From the NCBI GenBank assembly GCA_964595355.1, contig CAZQQD010000047.1, positions 1 to 24,189 on the forward strand: a stretch of 24,189 nucleotides of DNA, given 5' to 3'. The translations under genes and the position numbers were made by a program. This document shows positions 7,912 through 15,447 of this stretch, in pieces; the first letter of the stretch is position 1, and each line of letters starts with the position of its first letter. Under the pieces are notes generated by a model that saw only the letters and a list, made by a program, of their open reading frames with translations, was not told the DNA's origin and searched no databases. Source of the DNA: JAKAGZ01 sp964595355. GTDB lineage: Bacteria > Bacteroidota > Ignavibacteria > Ignavibacteriales > Ignavibacteriaceae.

Positions 7912-10095
7912 ATGAAAAAACTCTTATTGCTTTTCGTTTTCATATCTTTAACATCATTGTCATTATTGGCCCAAACAAAAAAATTACTTTTGAAAAAAAC
8001 CGATCAGGAAATCAAAATAGACGGTGTAATCGATCCTGTGTGGAGTACTGCTGATTCCGTTTCTGATTTTTTTCAACTATCACCTTATTATGATCAACCC
8101 CCAACTGTAAAAACAGTTGCAAAAGTTTTAACAACAGATGACGCTATTTATGCTTTAATGGTTTGTTACGATGACGAAAAAAACATACAGAATTTTACAG
8201 GAATGTTGGATGCTTTTGCTGGAGATATTGTTTCAATAATGTTCGATACTTTCGGCGATAATAAGACTGCTTATAAATTTGCTGTTACTGCTTCTGGAGT
8301 GAAGGCCGATTGCAGGTTACTGGATGATGCAAGAAATCGGGATTATAACTGGGATGGCATTTGGTTTTCAGGTACAAAAATTCATCCCTGGGGTTTTGTT
8401 GTGGAATGGAAAATTCCTTATAAGTCTATTCAATATGATGAAAACCTTACTGAATGGGGGCTGGACTTCGATAGGTACAGGCCAATAAATTCAGAAGATA
8501 TTTACTGGAATAAATACAACAAAGCTGAAGGACAGAGAATTTCAAAGTTTGGAAAATTAGTTTTTGAAGATTTTCATCCCACTGTACATGGGTTAAACCT
8601 TGAAGTATACCCGGTTGCACTTACTAAAGCAAGTTATATAAATGATGGTAAATATAAAATAGATCCTGAAGCAGGACTTGATATTTTGTACAATCCTTCT
8701 CAGAAATTGAAATTTCAGTTAACAGCTAATCCTGACTTTGCACAGATTGAAGCAGACCCGTTTAATTTTAATATTTCACGTTATGAAACTTTCTTTGATG
8801 AAAGAAGGCCCTTCTTCACTGAAGGAAATGAAATTTTTCAGGCATCCGGTAGGGAAAGAAATACAGGGTTTTACAAGCCGCTTGATCTTTTCTATTCACG
8901 TAGGATTGGAAAACTTTTGCCGGATGGATCTACCGTTCCTCTTATAGTGGGTGCAAAAGCATTCGGAAGGTTCGGTGATCTTGAGTATGGGGGTTTTACA
9001 GCTATCACAGGTGAAAAAGAATATATTGACGGAAACGGAAATAGGCAGACTGAAAAGCGTGCCTACTTTGGTTCAGGAAGAATCAAGACGAATTTTTCTG
9101 AAAACTCTACAATAGGCGCTTTGTTCGTGGGTAAAAAAACCGATACAGATACATACGGTGTAATTGATGTCGACGGTGCATTCAGAACTTCAAAGTGGCA
9201 GCTTTCATATCAGCTTGCAAGATCGATTAAAAATTCAGAGGGTGATTATGCCGCTTCAGCCGGTTTTGTAAATTTTGGTGATAGGTGGGTTAATCTTGCC
9301 AGACTAAAGTATGTTGGGCGGAATTTTGATATAAGTCAGGTAGGTTATGTACCTTGGCTGGGAACCGGAGAGTTAACTACTTTAGTCGGGCCAATCTGGA
9401 GACCGGATGAGGGTTATATTTCTTCAATATTATTGCTTGGAGGTTTTTCATTTACTAATAAAAAGTTTGAGAATGATTATACAGACCGCAGTGCAATTAT
9501 TGATTTTAATATGCAATTCCGTGATAACTGGGGTTATGAGATTTCTTACAGTTACGGTAAATCAAGAGATCAGGGAATAATTTATGATTCTTATGAATTT
9601 GATTTGAGTTCCTGGTATAATATATCACCTCGCTGGAGTGGAAATCTTTACGGCGGGTATGCAAAGACCTATAATTTTTCAAGAAACTACCTTGCTTCTT
9701 ATTCGTGGGCTGGAATTTATCTGAGTTATAAATTATTAAATACTTTGGAAGCCGGAACTTCTTATGATATGTTTGTGGAAGGGAAACCTGGTGGCGGTGT
9801 TGAAGCTATAACTTATAATGCACGCCCTTATTTTTCACTAACACCAATTAATAATATGAATCTTCGGGTTTATGTTGATAACGTGTTTTCAAGTGAAACT
9901 GATCATCTTGAAAGAGTTTTGCTCGGTGTACTTTTCTCATATAATTTTTCACCGAAGAGCTGGATTTATTTTGCATTTAATCAGTTGAATGACAGAAGCC
10001 CGGAATTCGATCAGAGTGGGACGCAGCTTCCTATAAGAATGCATTTGAAAGACAGAGTAGCAGTTTTTAAAGTTAAATATTTATATTATTTCTGA
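7912..10095 (+). CDS. CBM9-like / DUF5916 outer-membrane protein
   Basis: A 727-residue exported protein. The signal peptide ends at about L-L-A-Q21. Residues about 30-215 match a carbohydrate-binding family 9-like fold (I-D-G-V-I-D-P-V-W near 36-44, W-K-I-P-Y near 166-170). The DUF5916 signature follows at 272-305: A-N-P-D-F-A-Q-I-E-A-D-P and then F-F-D-E-R-R-P-F-F-T-E-G. The remainder is rich in alternating aromatic/polar strands and ends in Y-L-Y-Y-F, a terminal aromatic typical of outer-membrane beta barrels. Family proteins are common in Bacteroidota/Ignavibacteriota and often sit near peptidases or TonB systems; their function is not established. Binding of a carbohydrate or other polymer at the cell surface is only a guess from the first domain. 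The ATG lacks an evident Shine-Dalgarno sequence. Confidence 0.88.
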   Translation: MKKLLLLFVFISLTSLSLLAQTKKLLLKKTDQEIKIDGVIDPVWSTADSVSDFFQLSPYYDQPPTVKTVAKVLTTDDAIYALMVCYDDEKNIQNFTGMLDAFAGDIVSIMFDTFGDNKTAYKFAVTASGVKADCRLLDDARNRDYNWDGIWFSGTKIHPWGFVVEWKIPYKSIQYDENLTEWGLDFDRYRPINSEDIYWNKYNKAEGQRISKFGKLVFEDFHPTVHGLNLEVYPVALTKASYINDGKYKIDPEAGLDILYNPSQKLKFQLTANPDFAQIEADPFNFNISRYETFFDERRPFFTEGNEIFQASGRERNTGFYKPLDLFYSRRIGKLLPDGSTVPLIVGAKAFGRFGDLEYGGFTAITGEKEYIDGNGNRQTEKRAYFGSGRIKTNFSENSTIGALFVGKKTDTDTYGVIDVDGAFRTSKWQLSYQLARSIKNSEGDYAASAGFVNFGDRWVNLARLKYVGRNFDISQVGYVPWLGTGELTTLVGPIWRPDEGYISSILLLGGFSFTNKKFENDYTDRSAIIDFNMQFRDNWGYEISYSYGKSRDQGIIYDSYEFDLSSWYNISPRWSGNLYGGYAKTYNFSRNYLASYSWAGIYLSYKLLNTLEAGTSYDMFVEGKPGGGVEAITYNARPYFSLTPINNMNLRVYVDNVFSSETDHLERVLLGVLFSYNFSPKSWIYFAFNQLNDRSPEFDQSGTQLPIRMHLKDRVAVFKVKYLYYF

Positions 10096-10103
10096 TAATT
10101 TTA

Positions 10104-10131
10104 GTAGTGAGAAAGAATGGAGTGTCTCTAC
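10104..10131. terminator. Possible weak hairpin between convergent genes
   Basis: GTAG-T-GAGA (10104-10112) pairs with TCTC-TAC (10125-10131) with one bulge. It lies in the 39-base gap between the DUF5916 stop and the dinB stop. The stem is imperfect and the loop is 12 bases, with only a short T-rich tail, so this is a weak call supported mainly by position. Confidence 0.25.
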
Positions 10132-10134
10132 ATT

Positions 10135-11214
10135 TTAAAATTCCAGATCCAATTGATCCGAAATAATTTTTGGGTTTTCGTGATTTAGATTTGACACGCC
10201 GACGCCAAGCAGCCTAACCGGTTTAAAAGGTTTTTCGGGTTTATACAGCAGTTCTTTAATCACTTCGAAAATCTCTTTTTTACTATCGACAAATGTTTTC
10301 AAAGTTTTACTTCTTGTTGTTAACTGAAAATCGTGATACTTTATTTTAAGTGTGACTGTCTTGCCTATTGTTTTAGTTTTTTTCATACTTCGTTCCAGGC
10401 TTTCAGTAAGTTTTTCAAGTTCTTCGAGCATAATATTGTCGTCTTCGACGTCATCATTAAAAGTGTTTTCTACACTGATAGATTTCCTTATTCTGTCAGG
10501 AACCACGGGACTGTTGTAATCACAACGAACGATGTGATAATAATATGAACCTGTTTTCCCAAATCTCTTTATCAGTTCTTCAAGCTCAAGCTTTTTAATA
10601 TCTGCACCTGTTTTAATTCCAAACTTTTTCATTTTTTCAGCAGTAACTTTCCCGATGCCGGGTATTTTTTCTATTGCTAAATTTTCGACAAATGCTTCTG
10701 CTTTTTTAGGAGGAATTACAGTCAGTCCATCCGGTTTTTGCATATCCGATGCAACTTTAGCCAGGAATTTGTTAATTGAAACTCCGGCAGATGCTGTTAA
10801 ATGCAGTTCGTCTTTTATTTTTTGTTTTATCTCCTTTGCAATAAGTGTTGCAGATGGATTTCCAACTTTATTTTCGGTTACGTCGAGATACGCTTCATCG
10901 AGTGAAAGAGGTTCAACCAGCTCTGTGTAACTCTTAAAAATCTCTCTTATTTGTTTTGATACCTTGCTGTACAGATCAAAATGAGGTCTTACAAAAATAA
11001 TGTGTGGGCATCTCTCGAAAGCCATTCGTGAAGGCATAGCAGAACGCACTCCGAACTTGCGGGCTTCGTAACTTGCAGTCATAACAACACCACGTTTGTC
11101 CGATCCACCGACTGCTATTGCCTTACCCCTTAATTCAGGATTGTCTCTCTGTTCCACAGACGCATAAAATGCATCCATATCAACGTGGATTATTTTTCTT
11201 ATTTCTTTTATCAA
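10135..11214 (-). CDS. dinB: DNA polymerase IV (Y family)
   Basis: A 359-residue translesion DNA polymerase. Catalytic acidic residues are D12 (in H-V-D-M-D-A-F-Y-A-S-V-E) and D106-E107 (in S-L-D-E-A-Y-L-D). Y17 is at the steric-gate position that excludes ribonucleotides. A helix-hairpin-helix G-I-G-K-V-T-A lies near 186-192 and the little-finger domain spans about 240-350. The C-terminal Q354-L-D-L-E-F359 resembles the beta-clamp binding peptide seen at the end of bacterial Pol IV. It is the expected length for the family. The start is TTG at 11214 with AGGG about ten bases upstream; no in-frame ATG gives a better N-terminus. It is transcribed alone. No LexA-type box was recognised in the 152-base upstream gap. 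Confidence 0.96.
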   Translation of the reverse strand: MIKEIRKIIHVDMDAFYASVEQRDNPELRGKAIAVGGSDKRGVVMTASYEARKFGVRSAMPSRMAFERCPHIIFVRPHFDLYSKVSKQIREIFKSYTELVEPLSLDEAYLDVTENKVGNPSATLIAKEIKQKIKDELHLTASAGVSINKFLAKVASDMQKPDGLTVIPPKKAEAFVENLAIEKIPGIGKVTAEKMKKFGIKTGADIKKLELEELIKRFGKTGSYYYHIVRCDYNSPVVPDRIRKSISVENTFNDDVEDDNIMLEELEKLTESLERSMKKTKTIGKTVTLKIKYHDFQLTTRSKTLKTFVDSKKEIFEVIKELLYKPEKPFKPVRLLGVGVSNLNHENPKIISDQLDLEF

Positions 11215-11366
11215 TTTTGGAAATCCCTTTGGTGCAAAGTAAACAAATTAGAAGAAAAATGAATCTTTTTATCCTTTTGAATAGAAAATTATATAAAATC
11301 AACAAAAATTTTCTTTATTTTTATAAAGCCTTTATCTTGAGCAGGAAACATTAAACTAGGTTTAGT

Positions 11367-12437
11367 ATTAAAACTTTAGAAAACCTTACATCTCTCGACA
11401 AATCATTAGCAATTATCAGGATAACTGCACTGTGGGCATTCAGTGAATCAGTGCTTGGCGGTATTTTACATGCGCTTAGTATTCCATTCAGCGGTGCATT
11501 GCTGAGCGGTTTTGCTGTAATATTAATTTCTTTAATGTCATTGTTTTCTTCACGCGGCGAAATACTTAAAGCTTCAATTATCGTGGTTTTAATTAAGGCA
11601 ACGATCAGTCCGTATGTGCCATTAACAGCACACGCCGCTGTTCTTATGCAGGGATTACTTGGTGAACTTTTCTTTTTCTCAAAAAGATTTTTCAAAACTT
11701 CTGTCATTCTGTTTGCAATTACGGTTGTAGTTCTGTCCGGAGCCCAGAGAATATTAACATTGACAATAGTTTTCGGCAATACTTTGTGGAATTCTATCGA
11801 TACGTACTCACGAATTCTCATTTCTAAATTTTTCGGCGAAAACAGTTCTCAGGATCTTATCAGTGTTAGTCTCATAATAGTTTCAGCATATATTTTCCTT
11901 CATTTTTTAATTGGTTTCTTTTTCGGATTTGTAGCTGGCAGGCTTCCTGAATGGATAAACAAAAACATTTCGGGAGAAGGAGTAGTTTCTTTTGATCCTG
12001 CCGACTACGAAGAAAAATTTCCTGAAATAAAAAGAAATAGAAAAGGGAAAAAATGGTGGAAGAAAAAATCCGGCAGAATATTTTTATCTGTTGTATTAAT
12101 ACTTGTTGTTTTTTCTTATTTCCACCCCGAACTGGGGAAAGAATATTCTTTAAAACTTATAATTATGCTGGTAAGATCATTCCTGATTTTATTCCTCTGG
12201 TTTACTTTGATATCGCCGTTACTGTACAAGGCTTTTCGAAAAATGATTGACAAGAAGCAAATATCTTACCTGGCAAAAACGGATAAAATACTTTCAACAT
12301 TTCCCGAACTAAAAAAGATATCACTTTATAGCTGGAATAGGTCTTTAAAGCTTAAAGGATTTTTGCGACTCAAATATTTTATCACAAGCACACTTATACT
12401 TTCGCTATTTTCAAATTCCAAAGTTGAGACTGTTTAA
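11367..12437 (+). CDS. Polytopic membrane protein of unknown function, possible non-ATG start
   Basis: A membrane protein with about six to seven hydrophobic helices and a basic, Lys/Trp-rich cytoplasmic loop (the segment K-W-W-K-K-K). The first ordinary start in frame is GTG 11451, but it has no ribosome binding site and cuts into the first helix. Codons upstream of it still read as protein (K-T-L-E-N-L-T-S-L-D-K-S, then I-I-R-I-T-A-L-W-A-F-S-E-S) back to a TAA at 11352. I therefore place the start at ATT 11367, which has AGG six bases upstream; CTG 11430 with AGGA eight bases upstream is another option. The N-terminal half (L-H-A-L-S-I-P-F-S-G, and H-A-A-V-L-M-Q-G-L-L-G-E) faintly recalls vitamin-uptake (ECF S-component) proteins, but I cannot assign a family. 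Divergent from dinB. Confidence 0.7.
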   Translation: MKTLENLTSLDKSLAIIRITALWAFSESVLGGILHALSIPFSGALLSGFAVILISLMSLFSSRGEILKASIIVVLIKATISPYVPLTAHAAVLMQGLLGELFFFSKRFFKTSVILFAITVVVLSGAQRILTLTIVFGNTLWNSIDTYSRILISKFFGENSSQDLISVSLIIVSAYIFLHFLIGFFFGFVAGRLPEWINKNISGEGVVSFDPADYEEKFPEIKRNRKGKKWWKKKSGRIFLSVVLILVVFSYFHPELGKEYSLKLIIMLVRSFLILFLWFTLISPLLYKAFRKMIDKKQISYLAKTDKILSTFPELKKISLYSWNRSLKLKGFLRLKYFITSTLILSLFSNSKVETV

Positions 12438-12464
12438 GAAAAACTAACCCATCTCAAATTTATT

Positions 12465-12493
12465 ATTTACTTTTGCCTGTCAATAAAGTAAAT
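12465..12493. promoter_or_regulatory. AT-rich inverted repeat before a small membrane gene
   Basis: ATTTACTTT (12465-12473) and AAAGTAAAT (12485-12493) are perfectly complementary with an 11-base loop. The repeat lies 28 bases after the polytopic gene and 27 bases before the small ORF at 12521. It could be an operator or an RNA hairpin. It has no T-run, so it is not a standard terminator. Confidence 0.3.
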
Positions 12494-12520
12494 TGCTAAA
12501 AACAAATTAAGGGATTAGAA

Positions 12521-12688
12521 ATGTCCGGTAAAATATTTTTTTATATTCTCTTAATTGTAGGACTTGTACTTATTATTTACGGCCTGTCTGAATTTAGTTT
12601 CTCTTCTATTTTGAGCATCTTTGCTCTTGGCGTAGGTATTGCGTTTGTAGGGATAGCTATAATGATAGGATACTCATCAAAGGGATAG
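12521..12688 (+). CDS. Small two-helix membrane protein (55 aa)
   Basis: ATG at 12521 to TAG at 12686-12688 gives 55 residues: a short M-S-G-K-I start, a hydrophobic helix (about 6-21), a turn L-S-E-F-S-F-S-S, and a second helix (about 30-50) rich in Gly/Ala/Ile, ending Y-S-S-K-G. The start is preceded by AAGGGA with six to seven bases of spacing, one of the better ribosome binding sites in the window. Codon use looks like its neighbours. It lies between the polytopic membrane gene and nfnA, over 80 bases from the former and 205 from the latter, so it may be its own transcript. I do not recognise a family, and no function is proposed. Confidence 0.65.
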   Translation: MSGKIFFYILLIVGLVLIIYGLSEFSFSSILSIFALGVGIAFVGIAIMIGYSSKG

Positions 12689-12893
12689 AAATCCTTCTTT
12701 ACTAGCGGGAAAGTAATCAATAGTAATATTCCCAGAACTGGCAAATAAGATTGTATAAATTCCAAAAATGATATTATTTTGCTCGGTTTTATAGGTTTTT
12801 CCCCTCATTTTACAAGTTAATTCTTCAATTTAAATGGCTCTTTTTTTGATAATCTGGGGCAATTAATCTTCAATATTAAAGCAGAATATTAAA

Positions 12894-13769
12894 ATGCATA
12901 AAATAGTTTCAGCAGAGTTTTTAGCATCTAACATCAAGAAATTTGAAATTGAAGCTCCCAAAATCGCCTTCAAGAGAAAAGCCGGCCAGTTTGTAATCCT
13001 TAGATTAAAAGAAGGTGGGGAGAGAATTCCGCTTACAATTGCTGATTCAAATCATGGGAAAGGAACGATCACAATTATCGTTCAGGGAATTGGCAAAACC
13101 ACTATGGAATTAATTTCATTGAAGACGGGTGATTTAATTCAGGATGTTGTTGGCCCGCTCGGAAAACCATCGCACATTAAAAAATTCGGAACAGCAGTTT
13201 CAATAGGCGGAGGCGTTGGAACAGCGATTGCATATCCTACTGCAGTTGCATTAAAAGAAGCAGGCAACGAAACAATTTCAATTATCGGTGGAAGGACAAA
13301 AGAATTTGTAATTCTTGAAGATGAAATGAAAAAAGTTTGTGATGAAGTTTACCCGGCTACAGATGACGGAAGTTATGGTTATCATGGATTTGTAACTCAA
13401 AAATTAAAGGACCTGATTGATTCCGGAAAGAAAATTGATTTTGTTCTTGCAATAGGTCCAATCCCAATGATGAAAGCGGTTGCGGAAGTTACACGGCCTT
13501 ACGGAATTCAAACAGTAGTGAGTTTAAATCCTGTTATGGTCGATGGAACGGGAATGTGCGGAGGATGCAGAGCAACAGTTGATAATAAAACAGTATTTGT
13601 TTGTGTAGATGGACCGGAATTCGATGCACACAAGGTTGATTTTGAAACACTGGCAAGAAGAAATAAAACTTATGGAGTTTTTGAAAAAGAAGCACTCGAT
13701 CATTATTGTAATATCGATAAGGAATTTCAAAAAGGATTGAATAGGAACAATCCGGCTTTTGCCGGCTAA
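12894..13769 (+). CDS. nfnA: NADH-dependent ferredoxin:NADP+ oxidoreductase, small (FAD/[2Fe-2S]) subunit
   Basis: A 291-residue member of the ferredoxin-NADP reductase/PyrK family. The FAD-binding motif R44-I-P-L-T-I-A-D is followed by the nucleotide-binding G-G-G-V-G-T-A (105-111). The C-terminal [2Fe-2S] site is D217-x4-C222-x2-C225-x11-C237. An aspartate in place of the first cysteine is the pattern of NfnA (SudB) rather than PyrK of dihydroorotate dehydrogenase. With the partner 17 bases downstream it forms NfnAB, a cytoplasmic enzyme that in characterised organisms couples NADH and reduced ferredoxin oxidation to NADP+ reduction by flavin bifurcation. The last codons overlap a small hairpin (CCGGC-TTTT-GCCGG, 13752-13765) next to the stop, which may affect coupling to nfnB. 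No clear Shine-Dalgarno precedes the ATG. Confidence 0.9.
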   Translation: MHKIVSAEFLASNIKKFEIEAPKIAFKRKAGQFVILRLKEGGERIPLTIADSNHGKGTITIIVQGIGKTTMELISLKTGDLIQDVVGPLGKPSHIKKFGTAVSIGGGVGTAIAYPTAVALKEAGNETISIIGGRTKEFVILEDEMKKVCDEVYPATDDGSYGYHGFVTQKLKDLIDSGKKIDFVLAIGPIPMMKAVAEVTRPYGIQTVVSLNPVMVDGTGMCGGCRATVDNKTVFVCVDGPEFDAHKVDFETLARRNKTYGVFEKEALDHYCNIDKEFQKGLNRNNPAFAG

Positions 13770-13786
13770 AATACTGTGGAGTTTGA

Positions 13787-15199
13787 ATGGAAAAATTGTC
13801 AAATAAAGAAAGAATGAAAATCCCAAGGCAGGTAATGCCTGAACAGGATAGCCTGGTAAGGAGCCGCAATTTCGAAGAAGTAAATCTTGGTTTTACTGAA
13901 GAGCTTGCTGTACTTGAGGCTGAGAGATGTATCCAATGTCCTAAACCAACCTGTGTTGCAGGTTGTCCCGTAGGGGTAAAGATTGGAGAATTTATTCAGC
14001 TTGTCTCCGAAAGAAAATTTGTTGAAGCAGCAGCAAAAATAAAAGAAGATAATATGCTTCCGGCAATTTGCGGGAGAGTCTGTCCACAAGAAGAGCAGTG
14101 TGAGGTAAAATGTGTTGTCGGAAAGAAAAATGAACCGGTGGCGATTGGAAGACTTGAAAGATTTGTCGCTGATTATGAAAGAGAAAAATTCGGTTTAAGA
14201 AAACCGGAGCTTAAAACTAAAACCGGAAAGAAAGTTGCAATAGTTGGAAGCGGTCCGGCGGGGTTAAGCTGTGCTGCAGACCTTATACAAATGGGACACG
14301 ATGTTACAGTTTTTGAAGCTTTGCACGAACTTGGAGGAGTTTTGGTTTATGGTATTCCTCAATTTCGTTTACCGAAAGAAATTGTAAAAACGGAAATCGA
14401 TGTACTTAAAGAACTCGGTGTGGAATTTAAACCTAATTCTGTAATTGGGTTTACCGATACTCTGGATGAATTATTGAAAAATGGATATGATGCTGCTTTT
14501 ATTGCAGTTGGTGCCGGACTCCCTTACTTTTTAAATATTGAAGGAGAAAACCTGAATGGTGTTTATTCATCGAATGAATTTTTAACCAGAGTTAATTTGA
14601 TGAAAGCGTACAAATTTCCCGATTATGATACTCCGGTTTTTAATGTTAAAGATAAAAATGTTGCTGTTTTTGGTGGCGGCAATACAGCTATGGATGCTGT
14701 GAGAACTTCAAAAAGGCTCGGCGCAAAAAATGCATTTATAATTTATCGAAGATCAGAAATTGAGATGCCTGCAAGAAAAGAAGAAGTTCACCACGCAAAG
14801 CAGGAAGGTATAGAATTTATTCTGCTTTCAAATCCAACAAAGTTTAGTGGTACGAAAGGAGGCTGGCTGAAAGGGGTGGAACTTCAGAAGATGGAATTGG
14901 GTGAGCCCGATGCTTCGGGAAGAAGGAGACCTGTGCCGGTCAAAGGTTCAGAATATACAATTGACATTGATATGGCTGTTATTGCAATAGGTAATGGATC
15001 AAACCCGATTATTCAAAAGACGACCCCAGATCTTCAATTTAATAAATGGGGAAATATCCTAGTTAATGAAGAAACAATGGAAACTTCCAAGAATGGAGTT
15101 TTTGCTGGCGGCGATATTGTAACAGGTGGTGCTACTGTAATTCTTGCAATGGGTGCAGGAAGAAAGGCAGCAAAAGCAATCGATGAATATTTAAATTAA
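13787..15199 (+). CDS. nfnB: NADH-dependent ferredoxin:NADP+ oxidoreductase, large (GltD-like) subunit
   Basis: 470 residues with the architecture of NfnB/GltD. The N-terminal ferredoxin-like domain holds two [4Fe-4S] clusters with candidate ligands C48, C51, C56, C60 and C95, C99, C105, C109. A Rossmann FAD site follows at 153-159 (V-G-S-G-P-A-G) and the NADPH site at 296-303 (G-G-G-N-T-A-M-D). The C-terminal G-G-D-I-V-T-G-G-A-T block (441-450) closes the FAD pocket. The gene starts 17 bases after nfnA, with GGAG five bases before the ATG, so the two are one operon. Standalone homologues are annotated as glutamate synthase small subunit. The adjoining nfnA and the absence of a gltB-like gene favour the NfnAB assignment. 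Confidence 0.92.
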   Translation: MEKLSNKERMKIPRQVMPEQDSLVRSRNFEEVNLGFTEELAVLEAERCIQCPKPTCVAGCPVGVKIGEFIQLVSERKFVEAAAKIKEDNMLPAICGRVCPQEEQCEVKCVVGKKNEPVAIGRLERFVADYEREKFGLRKPELKTKTGKKVAIVGSGPAGLSCAADLIQMGHDVTVFEALHELGGVLVYGIPQFRLPKEIVKTEIDVLKELGVEFKPNSVIGFTDTLDELLKNGYDAAFIAVGAGLPYFLNIEGENLNGVYSSNEFLTRVNLMKAYKFPDYDTPVFNVKDKNVAVFGGGNTAMDAVRTSKRLGAKNAFIIYRRSEIEMPARKEEVHHAKQEGIEFILLSNPTKFSGTKGGWLKGVELQKMELGEPDASGRRRPVPVKGSEYTIDIDMAVIAIGNGSNPIIQKTTPDLQFNKWGNILVNEETMETSKNGVFAGGDIVTGGATVILAMGAGRKAAKAIDEYLN

Positions 15200-15224
15200 A
15201 GACATCCATTAATTAATCTTTTCT

Positions 15225-15279
15225 AAGTGATAAAATTTGTTTTTGCAGGGGGAGGAATTGTTGACAGGTTTTATCACTT
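15225..15279. repeat. 11-bp perfect inverted repeat after nfnB
   Basis: AAGTGATAAAA (15225-15235) and TTTTATCACTT (15269-15279) are exact complements separated by 33 bases. In RNA this would close a long hairpin and could end the nfnAB transcript, though the tail (CTTTATTTTAC) is a broken T-run. In DNA it would be a two-site operator; the right arm falls inside the spacer of a possible promoter for the symporter gene. Confidence 0.5.
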
Positions 15280-15288
15280 CTTTATTTT
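15261..15288 (+). promoter_or_regulatory. Candidate sigma-70 type promoter of the symporter operon
   Basis: TTGACA (15261-15266), a 16-base spacer, then TATTTT (15283-15288). The -35 box is perfect and the -10 box matches four of six positions. Transcription would start near 15295, leaving a leader of about 150 bases before the symporter ATG at 15448. The group may use different promoter consensus sequences, so this is tentative. Confidence 0.35.
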
Positions 15289-15447
15289 ACATTCCTATTC
15301 AACCTGAGTCTTAATTTTCTACAGGCATATTAATCTATTATTACTTAGTTTTATTTACTAATTCAATAAGTGCTAATAAGTATTTGAGATAAGACTATAA
15401 AATTTATTTTATTGGAAATATTATTTTAAGACTAATCGAGGATAAAC

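Noticed and set aside
11351..11821. 156-residue frame on the minus strand
   Set aside because: It lies opposite the N-terminal helices of the polytopic membrane protein and shows no protein-like pattern of its own.
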